Shown: positions 1-5,899, counted from the stretch's first letter. The stretch is 10,463 nucleotides of DNA from Bacillota bacterium (GCA_012518325.1 JAAYSR010000168.1:1-10463), one strand, 5' to 3'. Notes: a model not told the origin generated them from the sequence alone. Program-made: numbers and translations.

Positions 1-101
1 ATAATTGCCTGCATAATCTCCATATTGTTGAGATTAAAGGCTCCTACTGCATATCCACCTTTTTTTGCTGCTTGAAATAATTCCCTACCGTTGACTAACA
101 T
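1..101 (-). CDS. fba: Class II fructose-1,6-bisphosphate aldolase, N-terminal fragment
   Basis: Partial gene: only the first 33 codons lie in the window and the rest runs off the left edge. The product would split fructose 1,6-bisphosphate into glyceraldehyde 3-phosphate and dihydroxyacetone phosphate (or the reverse) in cytosolic glycolysis and gluconeogenesis. The visible peptide begins MLVNGRELFQAAKKGGY and continues AVGAFNLNNMEIMQAI; the G-Y-A-V-G-A-F-N-x-N-N stretch is the typical first strand of the class II aldolase barrel. The zinc ligands lie beyond the edge. The ATG at 99-101 has a strong GAGGAGG site eight nt upstream. It follows the 207-residue gene by 24 nt and is probably the next cistron of the argS-pyrG unit. 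pyrG and fba are also near neighbours in Bacillus subtilis, which supports the call. Confidence 0.85.
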   Translation of the reverse strand, partial: MLVNGRELFQAAKKGGYAVGAFNLNNMEIMQAI

Positions 102-125
102 ATCGAAAGCCTCCTCTAAAATGAA

Positions 126-749
126 TTAAGTTAATGGTTTGAGCCATTCTCCCAAATATCGCGAAGTGCATGGTTCCATCACTATTTCCGCCACACGCTC
201 CAGCTTTTCCTGGTGCTGGCGGGTGCTGGCTCCAATCTTCACCACGCTGCCGCAATAGGAGCATACCAACTCCACCAAATCGGAATAGACATCGATACCG
301 ATGGAGGCGTGCTCGCACTCGCAGCGGATCTTGTCTTGGCCCGCCAGTGCCTCCAAATTCTCGAGCACTCTCTTCATAACCTCCGGATTGACGAAAGCTT
401 CGGCCTCCAGGAAAAGTCCCGACGGTTCACTTGACACCGCCTCGTCCACCTGGGCGGGCTCACCCAGATAACCCAGGCTGCATCCGCTCATGGGCGAGAG
501 CAAATGGATCAGGGACATGCCAAAAAACTGGCTCCTGGGCAGTAAAATCCGGGCCCGTTCCCCTTCCATGCTCAGCACATCCAGTTCAAAATGCTTGTTC
601 AAACGCCGCAGATGACCCTGGGAAAAACCGCAGCCGCACATCAGCTGCACCGGTTTTTGTGAGACAGAAAAAAGTGAGAATGTATGCTTTTGAATTCCTT
701 GGCAAGCAGGACAGGTCAGTGCAATTGTCCTCTCGCTGTTCACAATCAC
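126..749 (-). CDS. Uncharacterised protein with two zinc-ribbon-like cysteine clusters (207 aa)
   Basis: I do not recognise a named family. The protein has ten cysteines, eight of them in two four-cysteine clusters: C13-x2-C16 with C38-x-C40 near the N-terminus, and C143-x-C145 with C163-x2-C166 near the C-terminus. Each looks like a treble-clef or zinc-ribbon metal site, and their pair order is mirrored. The roughly 100 residues between contain a mixed segment (about 55-95) and an acidic helical segment (about 115-140). There is no signal peptide or membrane span, so it is probably cytosolic. The GTG start at 747-749 is set by an AGGAGGA site seven nt upstream. It follows the secreted-protein gene by 57 nt and precedes fba by 24 nt, so it is probably co-transcribed. 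Two zinc ribbons suggest nucleic-acid or protein binding, but this is inference only. Confidence 0.8.
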   Translation of the reverse strand: MIVNSERTIALTCPACQGIQKHTFSLFSVSQKPVQLMCGCGFSQGHLRRLNKHFELDVLSMEGERARILLPRSQFFGMSLIHLLSPMSGCSLGYLGEPAQVDEAVSSEPSGLFLEAEAFVNPEVMKRVLENLEALAGQDKIRCECEHASIGIDVYSDLVELVCSYCGSVVKIGASTRQHQEKLERVAEIVMEPCTSRYLGEWLKPLT

Positions 750-765
750 GGAAATTCCTCCTATC

Positions 766-781
766 GCGAATAGTTATTCGC
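766..781 (-). repeat. 16-bp near-perfect palindrome before the zinc-ribbon gene
   Basis: On the minus strand this reads GCGAATAACTATTCGC: seven-base arms around a two-base centre. It ends a few bases before the AGGAGGA ribosome binding site of the 207-residue gene. As RNA it could form a six-pair stem with an AACU loop; as DNA it could be an operator half-site pair. A second small inverted repeat (AAGGATTTTCCTT on the plus strand) lies 9 nt away at about 790-802. No T-tract follows on the transcribed strand, so it is not a terminator. Confidence 0.4.
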
Positions 782-806
782 CAACAAGAAGGATTTTCCT
801 TTGAAT

Positions 807-1181
807 TCATTTCAGATTCCCAAATATATCGTAGTGGACTAGCATGCCATCCTCTTCCCGCACAGAATAGTTCACCCAGATCTGGCTAAGCAGCCCCTGG
901 GGATTAACCCAGCAGAGTGCATCCTGGAAAGCACTGGACGCCACCGGCCGCATTGACTCCAGGCTGGCGGGGGAACCCAAACGCAGAATCTGACACTCAG
1001 CATCCAGTTCATAGATCATCTTTTCGCCGGATGACTCCAGTAGAATCTTATGCTGCTCAGGAAACACCTGCAACACGTCGCCGTGGACTATTTTCCACGC
1101 TCCGGCCCGGCTGGATGCTGCAGACAGAAAGACAAGCACCAGGACAAGAACTAAGACCTGTTTAAGATTATGCAATAACAT
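807..1181 (-). CDS. Small secreted protein of unknown function (124 aa, signal peptide)
   Basis: I do not recognise the family. From the ATG at 1179-1181 the protein starts MLLHNLKQ, then a run of alternating Val and Leu (residues 9-19) and SAASSRAGA, a classic Sec signal peptide with a probable signal peptidase I cut after A28 (A-G-A). There is no lipobox cysteine. The mature part is about 96 residues. It contains a beta-rich stretch (about 30-68: WKIVHGDVLQVFPEQHKILL and onward) and a Trp/Tyr-rich C-terminus, with two isolated cysteines (63 and 90) that could form a disulfide outside the cell. An upstream in-frame start at 1226 would bury the signal peptide behind 15 extra residues, so I prefer 1181. 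The ribosome binding site (AAGGGG) is only moderate and sits in a hairpin loop. It lies between the bifunctional nuclease and zinc-ribbon genes. Confidence 0.7.
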   Translation of the reverse strand: MLLHNLKQVLVLVLVLVFLSAASSRAGAWKIVHGDVLQVFPEQHKILLESSGEKMIYELDAECQILRLGSPASLESMRPVASSAFQDALCWVNPQGLLSQIWVNYSVREEDGMLVHYDIFGNLK

Positions 1182-1214
1182 GGCGCACACCCCTTCTAGA
1201 AAAGAGTATGCGCC
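1182..1214 (-). promoter_or_regulatory. Hairpin presenting the ribosome binding site of the secreted-protein gene
   Basis: On the minus strand GGCGCATAC (1214-1206) can pair with GTGTGCGCC (1190-1182), nine pairs including one G-U. The loop (1205-1191) carries most of the AAGGGG ribosome binding site, and the base of the stem touches the ATG at 1181. The pairing is visible in the sequence; an effect on translation is inference. It has no T-tract and is not a terminator. Confidence 0.4.
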
Positions 1215-1247
1215 AAAATCTCCCATCTATGCAAAGTTCTAGGTCCC

Positions 1248-1724
1248 TCAGTTCTCCTTGCGGAAGTCGTCGGGGGAGACGTTTTCCAGGAAGGAGCGGA
1301 ACTGCTCCATTTCAGGGTCATCCTCGCCGGATACAGCCATGGCGTAAGGTTTGATTTTCTCACTTACAAAGATTGCAGCACCTGAACGCAACGCCAGAGC
1401 AATGGCATCGCTTGGCCGTGCATCGACGCGCACCGTTTTTTCGCCCTGGATAAAGCAGATCTCTGCGTAGTATACATCGTCAGCCAAGTCTGTAATGACA
1501 ACTTTGTCCACCTTAGCCCCCAGTGCGAGGACCGAACTGAGCAGCAAGTCATGGGTTAACGGCCTCGATATCTCCACACTCTCAAGCACCACAGCGATGG
1601 CATTGGCCTCCGCGGGACCGATCACCAGCGGAAGATAGGAGTCCTCGCCGTCATTTGTGAGGATCACAACAGGCAGAAACGTATCGCGATCCAAGCCCAC
1701 AGCCTTTACTTTCATTCGAAGCAT
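1248..1724 (-). CDS. Bifunctional nuclease (DUF151) family protein
   Basis: 158 residues, the usual size for this family. The DUF151/BFN core is clear: the PLVIGPAEANAIA block (residues 32-44), RPLTHDLL (54-61), VVITDLADDVYYAEI (75-89) and the signature DARPSDAIALALR (101-113) followed by IFVSEK. A short acidic tail follows (about 133-158). Plant members have been reported to act as DNase/RNase, and the Thermotoga protein TM0160 gave the fold. The bacterial role is poorly known, so the nuclease label is a family name and not a demonstrated activity here. No signal peptide; cytosolic. The ATG at 1722-1724 has GGAGGTG six nt upstream. It starts 25 nt after pyrG and is probably co-transcribed with it. 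The presence of this family in a pyrG-fba block of a Clostridia-like genome is unexpected to me. Confidence 0.9.
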   Translation of the reverse strand: MLRMKVKAVGLDRDTFLPVVILTNDGEDSYLPLVIGPAEANAIAVVLESVEISRPLTHDLLLSSVLALGAKVDKVVITDLADDVYYAEICFIQGEKTVRVDARPSDAIALALRSGAAIFVSEKIKPYAMAVSGEDDPEMEQFRSFLENVSPDDFRKEN

Positions 1725-1749
1725 ACTTACACCTCCAAGCGTCTGACAA

Positions 1750-3342
1750 TCAGCAGGTTTTCAAAATCGCCTCGATAAAGTGAACAAACAATGGATGCGG
1801 TCTGGTGGGTCTAGACTTGAACTCAGGCTGGAACAGCGTTCCCACAAACCAGGGGTGGTCCTCCAATTCTATGATCTCAATCAGCTGACCGTCGGGGGAG
1901 ATGCCTGCCACCCGCATCCCTGCATCTGCCAAGATGTCAAGATACTCTCGATTTAACTCATAGCGGTGCCGATGACGTTCATGAACGAGCTCTTCCCGGT
2001 AGGCCTCCCTGCTGTGGGTGCCTGCCTGAACCAGGCACGGATATGCTCCCAGGCGCATGGAACCTCCAAGGCCCGTCACCTCCGGCTGCCCTGGACCGAA
2101 ACTGATCACGGGATGCTCACATTCTCCGAACTCCACGCTGCCTGCATCTGGCAGACCGGCCACATTGCGTGCGAGTTCAATCACAGCGCACTGCATGCCC
2201 AGAGAGATGCCGAAGAAGGGTATCTTCTTTTCCCTGGCGTATCGGGCTGCCCTAATCTTTCCTTCCACACCGCGTGAACCAAATCCTCCCGGAACTACAA
2301 TTCCATCTAAACCTTCCAGTTCCTGGCTGCATCCCTGCTCCAGGTCCTCGGCCTCAATCCAGCGCAGCTCAACATGGGCGCCCTTGGCAAACCCGGCATG
2401 GCGCAATGATTCTGCCACGCTTAAGTACGAATCTGGAAGAGAAACATATTTCCCCACAATGCCTACAGTCACGGTGCGGGACAGGCCCTTGATCGCGGCC
2501 ACCAGGTCCCGCCACTCATCCAGCTTCGCCGGACCGGCTTCCAGGTTTAGCTTTTCCAGCACGATCTCATCTAACCGGGACTCGGCAAAACAAAGGGGAA
2601 CCTCATAAATGCTTTCTACATCCGTATTCGGAATGACTGCTTCCTCATCTATGTCACAGAACAGAGCAATCTTGGCACGTAAATCCTCGGTCATCGCCTG
2701 TTCACTGCGGCAGACAATGACGTCGGGCCTGATGCCGATGCTCCGCAGTTCTTTTACACTGTGCTGCGTAGGCTTGGTCTTGAGTTCCTGGGCAGCGGCA
2801 ATGTAGGGAATCAGCGTCACGTGGATGTACAAACACGAATCTGCACCGACATCGATCCGCATTTGGCGAATGGCCTCAAAGAAGGGCAGGCCTTCTATGT
2901 CGCCTACCGTTCCGCCGATTTCCACCAGGATGACATCTGCGCCGCTGTCTTCAGCTACTGATAGAATACGGTTCTTGATCGCATTGGTCACATGGGGTAT
3001 GACCTGTACGGTGCCTCCGTTGAACTGGCCCTGCCGTTCCCCGGAAAGAATGGACCAGTAAATCTGACCGGTGCTGACATTGCACTTCTTGGTCAGGTTC
3101 GTATCAATAAAGCGTTCGTAGTGCCCCAGATCAAGGTCGCACTGGCCTCCGTCCTCGGTAACAAAAACCTCGCCGTGCTGCAGCGGGCTCATGGTGCCCG
3201 GATCCATGTTTAGGTAAGGATCCAGCTTAAGTACGCTGACTTTCAGCCCCCTGCTTTTCAGAAGCATGCCCAGGGAGGCTACAGTAATACCTTTGCCCAG
3301 ACTGGAAACAACACCACCAGTCACGAAAATAAACTTGCTCAC
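1750..3342 (-). CDS. pyrG: CTP synthase with substituted glutaminase catalytic residues
   Basis: 530 residues, full length. CTP synthase makes CTP from UTP, ATP and ammonia normally released from glutamine by a C-terminal class I amidotransferase domain. Synthetase domain (about 1-265): GGVVSSLGKG P-loop (9-18), DPYLNMDPGTMSP (41-53), metal site D71 and E141, KTKPTQHSVKELR (188-200). Amidotransferase domain (about 290-530): PGGFGSRGVEGK (351-362), SVEF (402-405), GGSMRLG (426-432), ERHRHRYE (455-462). Odd: the nucleophile motif GICLGMQ reads GISLGMQ (Ser380, codon TCT) and the FHPEF motif reads FQPEF (Gln505, codon CAG); Glu507 is kept. Also ERRGDYLG-type sequence reads ERQGQFNG (102-109) and DGAETDLDL reads DGGQCDLDL (65-72). 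Glutamine-dependent activity is doubtful; ammonia-dependent activity is possible. The GTG start has GGGGAGGA six nt upstream and overlaps the preceding stop by 4 nt (GTGA), suggesting translational coupling. Confidence 0.96.
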   Translation of the reverse strand: MSKFIFVTGGVVSSLGKGITVASLGMLLKSRGLKVSVLKLDPYLNMDPGTMSPLQHGEVFVTEDGGQCDLDLGHYERFIDTNLTKKCNVSTGQIYWSILSGERQGQFNGGTVQVIPHVTNAIKNRILSVAEDSGADVILVEIGGTVGDIEGLPFFEAIRQMRIDVGADSCLYIHVTLIPYIAAAQELKTKPTQHSVKELRSIGIRPDVIVCRSEQAMTEDLRAKIALFCDIDEEAVIPNTDVESIYEVPLCFAESRLDEIVLEKLNLEAGPAKLDEWRDLVAAIKGLSRTVTVGIVGKYVSLPDSYLSVAESLRHAGFAKGAHVELRWIEAEDLEQGCSQELEGLDGIVVPGGFGSRGVEGKIRAARYAREKKIPFFGISLGMQCAVIELARNVAGLPDAGSVEFGECEHPVISFGPGQPEVTGLGGSMRLGAYPCLVQAGTHSREAYREELVHERHRHRYELNREYLDILADAGMRVAGISPDGQLIEIIELEDHPWFVGTLFQPEFKSRPTRPHPLFVHFIEAILKTC

Positions 3343-4064
3343 TCTTCGTCCTCCCCTTCAGCATCTAATGTATTATCTTCCTCTACCTCAGTATACTTAA
3401 CCATCAGTTCATGATAAAAACAGTTTTGCAGAAGCGCCAGAAAACTGGCGACAAAAACCAGCAGGGGCGCAGCCAAAACAGTGCACAGCACCGCAACAAG
3501 CGCGCTTGAAACAAGCAGGACCAGGGAAGGCAGGGGATTGTCCAAGACAATCAGGGCCGCCCTTTTCAAAGTCAAGAACACTCCGATATTCTGATTGACC
3601 AAAAAGGGAAACACAAACTGATGCAGCGCAATCCAGAAAATAATGCCCCAGATCCACAGTCCCGACAAGATTGTAAACACCACAGTCGGATAGTTTTGGC
3701 TGAACATGATGTTGAACGTCAGAATAAAGAGGGCCAAAACCGCCAAAAGCACAAGACCGGTTCCTCTGAGCCAATACAGCTTGAAACCTTCCCACAGATC
3801 CCGGAAGGATGTTTCCTCACCCCTTACCACACGATTCATGCGGTAGTGTACAAAGGCAGTGGCACCCCCCATGGTAATGAAGCTCAGGATTACAGACAGA
3901 TAGAAGAACAGGTCGTTTTGCAGAAAAGGCAGGTAGGAAAAGGCTAACATCGGCCCGAAGCCCACACAGAACCAGATAAAGTTGGTGAGCATTACCTTGC
4001 CAATATGATCATAGCTCAGTTTAAGGGCGTACACAAAGGTGCGCCAGCTCTGGCCAAAAGTCAT
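3339..4064 (-). CDS. Multispan membrane protein, possibly DUF624/YesL-like
   Basis: 241 residues. Hydrophobic segments at about 23-48, 51-73, 101-121, 128-156 and 179-215 (the last may hold two spans) mark an integral membrane protein. After span two comes a charged loop, HYRMNRVVRGEETSFRDLWE (73-92), then a Trp/Tyr-rich stretch leading into span three. The pattern of a Gly-rich second span, a VRGEE-type loop and a F-x-D-L-W-E-G-F motif resembles DUF624 (YesL) proteins, but I hold this loosely. The C-terminus is strongly acidic (EVEEDNTLDAEGEDEE). Function unknown. The ATG at 4062-4064 has AAGGA overlapping the argS stop, 12 nt after argS. Its TGA overlaps the pyrG GTG by 4 nt. It occupies the slot that rpoE, the acidic-tailed RNA polymerase delta subunit, holds between argS and pyrG in Bacillus subtilis. 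Confidence 0.8.
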   Translation of the reverse strand: MTFGQSWRTFVYALKLSYDHIGKVMLTNFIWFCVGFGPMLAFSYLPFLQNDLFFYLSVILSFITMGGATAFVHYRMNRVVRGEETSFRDLWEGFKLYWLRGTGLVLLAVLALFILTFNIMFSQNYPTVVFTILSGLWIWGIIFWIALHQFVFPFLVNQNIGVFLTLKRAALIVLDNPLPSLVLLVSSALVAVLCTVLAAPLLVFVASFLALLQNCFYHELMVKYTEVEEDNTLDAEGEDEE

Positions 4065-4076
4065 AATCCACCATCC

Positions 4077-5753
4077 TTACATCTGATCAGGTGCGTCCAC
4101 ACCCAGAATATCCAGCACTTTCCGCAGCACACGCTGAACCTGCATCACCAAAACCAAGCGTGCATCGCGCAGCTGCTCCTCCTCGCCGAGGATGTGGCAG
4201 TGGGTGTAGAAGGAATGGAAAAGGCCGGCTAACTCCAGTGCATAACGGGTCATGCGATGGGGTTCACGCTGTACAGCGGCTGTCAGCAGTTCTTCCGGCA
4301 GCGCGGCCAGCTGTTTGATCATCGCCAGCTCTGAATCATGGGTTAAAAGCTCCAACTTCACCTGATCAGAACTGGGCAGACTGACTCCCATTTCGCCTGC
4401 CTGACGCAGAATGCTGGCAATGCGGGCATGGGCATACTGCACGTAAAAGACCGGATTCTCATTGGACTGCTCTACAGCCAAATCCAGGTCAAAGTCTAAA
4501 TGGCTCTCCGGGCTCCGATGCAGGAAGAAGAAACGTGCGGCATCCTTGCCTACTTCCTCCACCAGGTCTTCCATCGTAATGAACTCACCGGCGCGCTTGG
4601 ACATTTTCACCTGCTGCCCGTTGCGCAGCAGCGCTACATACTGCAAAATCAGCACTTCCAAAGTGTCTTCGCTGTAGCCGAGGGCCTGGATGGCAGCTTT
4701 CATGCGCCCGATATATCCATGGTGATCTGGGCCCCAAATGTCAATCAGTTTAGTAAAGCCTCGCTTGAGCTTATCATGGTGATAGGCAATGTCTGCCGTT
4801 ACATAGGTGTAGGTTCCGTCGCTCTTGACAATCACCCGGTCCTTGTCATCGCCAAACTCGGTTGATTTAAACCAGAGGGCATCTTCGGCTTCGTACAACA
4901 GGCCCCGGTCCTGCAGAAACTTGATGACTTCCTCCAGCGCACCTTGCTCGTGGAGGTCACGCTCCCTGAACCACAGGTCAAACTCTACACCATAGTTCTT
5001 CAAATCCTCACTCTGCATCTCTACCATCTTATCTGTTCCCCAGCGCTTGCAGAAGGCAAGGCGCTCCTCCAGGGACATCCCCTCGAGTTCAGGATGCTCC
5101 CTTTTCAGCACTTCTGCAAGTTCAGCCACGTAATCCCCAGGATACCCGTCCTCGGGAAACGGATAGTCCGCATCTGTCAGCTGCTGAAAGCGGGCTTCCA
5201 GCGAACGGGCAAAGACATCTGCCTGGTTGCCTGCATCATTCACATAAAACTCTGTGCCCACGGTATAGCCGGCCGCCCTGAAGAGACGGGCCAAAGTATC
5301 GCCAACGGCAGCCGCGCGGGCGTTGACCACATTCATCGGCCCCACCGGATTCGCGCTGACAAACTCCAGGAGGATTTTTTCTCCTGCGCCGTGGTCTGAA
5401 TTCCCGTAGCTGAGGCCTTCTTTTTCAATGGCACGGATAGTGTCATACAGCCACTGGTTGCTCAAAAAGAAATTGATAAAACCAGGTCCGGCCACTTCCA
5501 CCTCGCGGATATAACCGCCGGCAGGCAGGTGCCTGACAATGATCTGGGCAACCTCCCGCGGCGCCTTCTTCGCCGCCTTGGCGGTGACCAGGGCTATGTT
5601 GGAAGCAAAATCTCCATGACTGGTATCCCTTGGCACTTCCAAACCTATTTCGGGTATGTCGGCGAGCTCCAGGTCCCCACTGGCCATCGCCGCTTTAAGG
5701 GCAGCTTCAATCGCGGAACACAGCTGCTCCTTTTGTTTTGCAACAACACTCAT
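4077..5753 (-). CDS. argS: Arginyl-tRNA synthetase with non-canonical HIGH region
   Basis: 558 residues, normal length. Charges tRNA-Arg with arginine in the cytosol. Order of parts: N-terminal additional domain (about 1-110, with HGDFASNIA at 46-54 and AGPGFINFFLS at 88-98), class I Rossmann catalytic core, WGPDHHGYIGRMKAAI (340-355), KMSKRAGEF (383-391), SHLDFDLDLA (417-426), SNENPVFYVQYAHAR (430-444), and an anticodon-binding helical domain to the end (APDQM). Odd: where the family reads SANPTGP-L-HVGHAR, this protein reads SANPVGP-M-NVVNAR (133-146). Both HIGH histidines are Asn and the Gly is Val. The KMSKS loop is normal. The start at 5751-5753 is chosen because GGGAGG lies seven nt upstream; the frame extends 30 codons further but through the leader hairpin and promoter. 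First gene of its unit. Confidence 0.95.
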   Translation of the reverse strand: MSVVAKQKEQLCSAIEAALKAAMASGDLELADIPEIGLEVPRDTSHGDFASNIALVTAKAAKKAPREVAQIIVRHLPAGGYIREVEVAGPGFINFFLSNQWLYDTIRAIEKEGLSYGNSDHGAGEKILLEFVSANPVGPMNVVNARAAAVGDTLARLFRAAGYTVGTEFYVNDAGNQADVFARSLEARFQQLTDADYPFPEDGYPGDYVAELAEVLKREHPELEGMSLEERLAFCKRWGTDKMVEMQSEDLKNYGVEFDLWFRERDLHEQGALEEVIKFLQDRGLLYEAEDALWFKSTEFGDDKDRVIVKSDGTYTYVTADIAYHHDKLKRGFTKLIDIWGPDHHGYIGRMKAAIQALGYSEDTLEVLILQYVALLRNGQQVKMSKRAGEFITMEDLVEEVGKDAARFFFLHRSPESHLDFDLDLAVEQSNENPVFYVQYAHARIASILRQAGEMGVSLPSSDQVKLELLTHDSELAMIKQLAALPEELLTAAVQREPHRMTRYALELAGLFHSFYTHCHILGEEEQLRDARLVLVMQVQRVLRKVLDILGVDAPDQM

Positions 5754-5780
5754 TGGTATGCCTCCCTGACTAAAGAAACT

Positions 5781-5805
5781 CCCCCGCAGGAGACTCCTGC
5801 AGGGG
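5781..5805 (-). terminator. Terminator-like hairpin in the fhs-argS gap (fhs terminator or argS attenuator)
   Basis: On the minus strand CCCCTGCAGG (5805-5796), loop AGTCT, CCTGCGGGGG (5790-5781): a ten-pair GC-rich stem with one G-U pair. The following bases are AGTTTCTTTA, a poor and interrupted U-tract, so termination would be partial. It lies downstream of the promoter at 5852-5880 and 14 nt before the argS ribosome binding site. It therefore sits inside the argS leader and can also catch read-through from fhs. Confidence 0.5.
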
Positions 5806-5841
5806 AAAAAATCGGTCGTGCGCCAGCTTCTTGCACTAACC

Positions 5842-5874
5842 ATTCTCAGTCAGTATACCACTAGTGCTGAGAAT
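5842..5874. repeat. 8-bp inverted repeat around the argS -10 box (operator-like)
   Basis: ATTCTCAG at 5842-5849 and its exact complement CTGAGAAT at 5867-5874 are separated by 17 bp that hold the -10 element. A second small palindrome, CACTAGTG, lies in the promoter spacer (5859-5866). Placement suits a repressor site. The arms do not match the usual ARG box (TGAATnnnnATTCA), so the regulator is unknown. Confidence 0.45.
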
Positions 5875-5880
5875 AGGCAA
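5852..5880 (-). promoter_or_regulatory. Sigma-A-type promoter for argS
   Basis: On the minus strand: -35 TTGCCT (5880-5875, four of six consensus bases), a 17-bp spacer, and -10 TATACT (5857-5852, five of six) preceded by TG in the extended -10 position (5860-5859). Start of transcription is expected near 5845, giving a leader of about 90 nt before the argS ATG. Confidence 0.7.
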
Positions 5881-5899
5881 CTGGCTTTTAGCTTGCTTT

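Noticed and set aside
1182..1247. Terminator after the bifunctional nuclease gene
   Set aside because: The only hairpin in the gap ends at the next start codon and has no T-tract after it, so read-through to the downstream genes is expected.
5754..5843. A 30-codon N-terminal extension of argS
   Set aside because: The extension would read through the leader hairpin and up to the promoter region, while GGGAGG seven nt before the ATG at 5753 gives a normal-length ArgRS.
5754..5899. T-box riboswitch upstream of argS
   Set aside because: A leader hairpin before an aminoacyl-tRNA synthetase suggests one, but the leader is only about 90 nt and I see no T-box sequence (AGGGTGGnACCGCG-like) or specifier stem.
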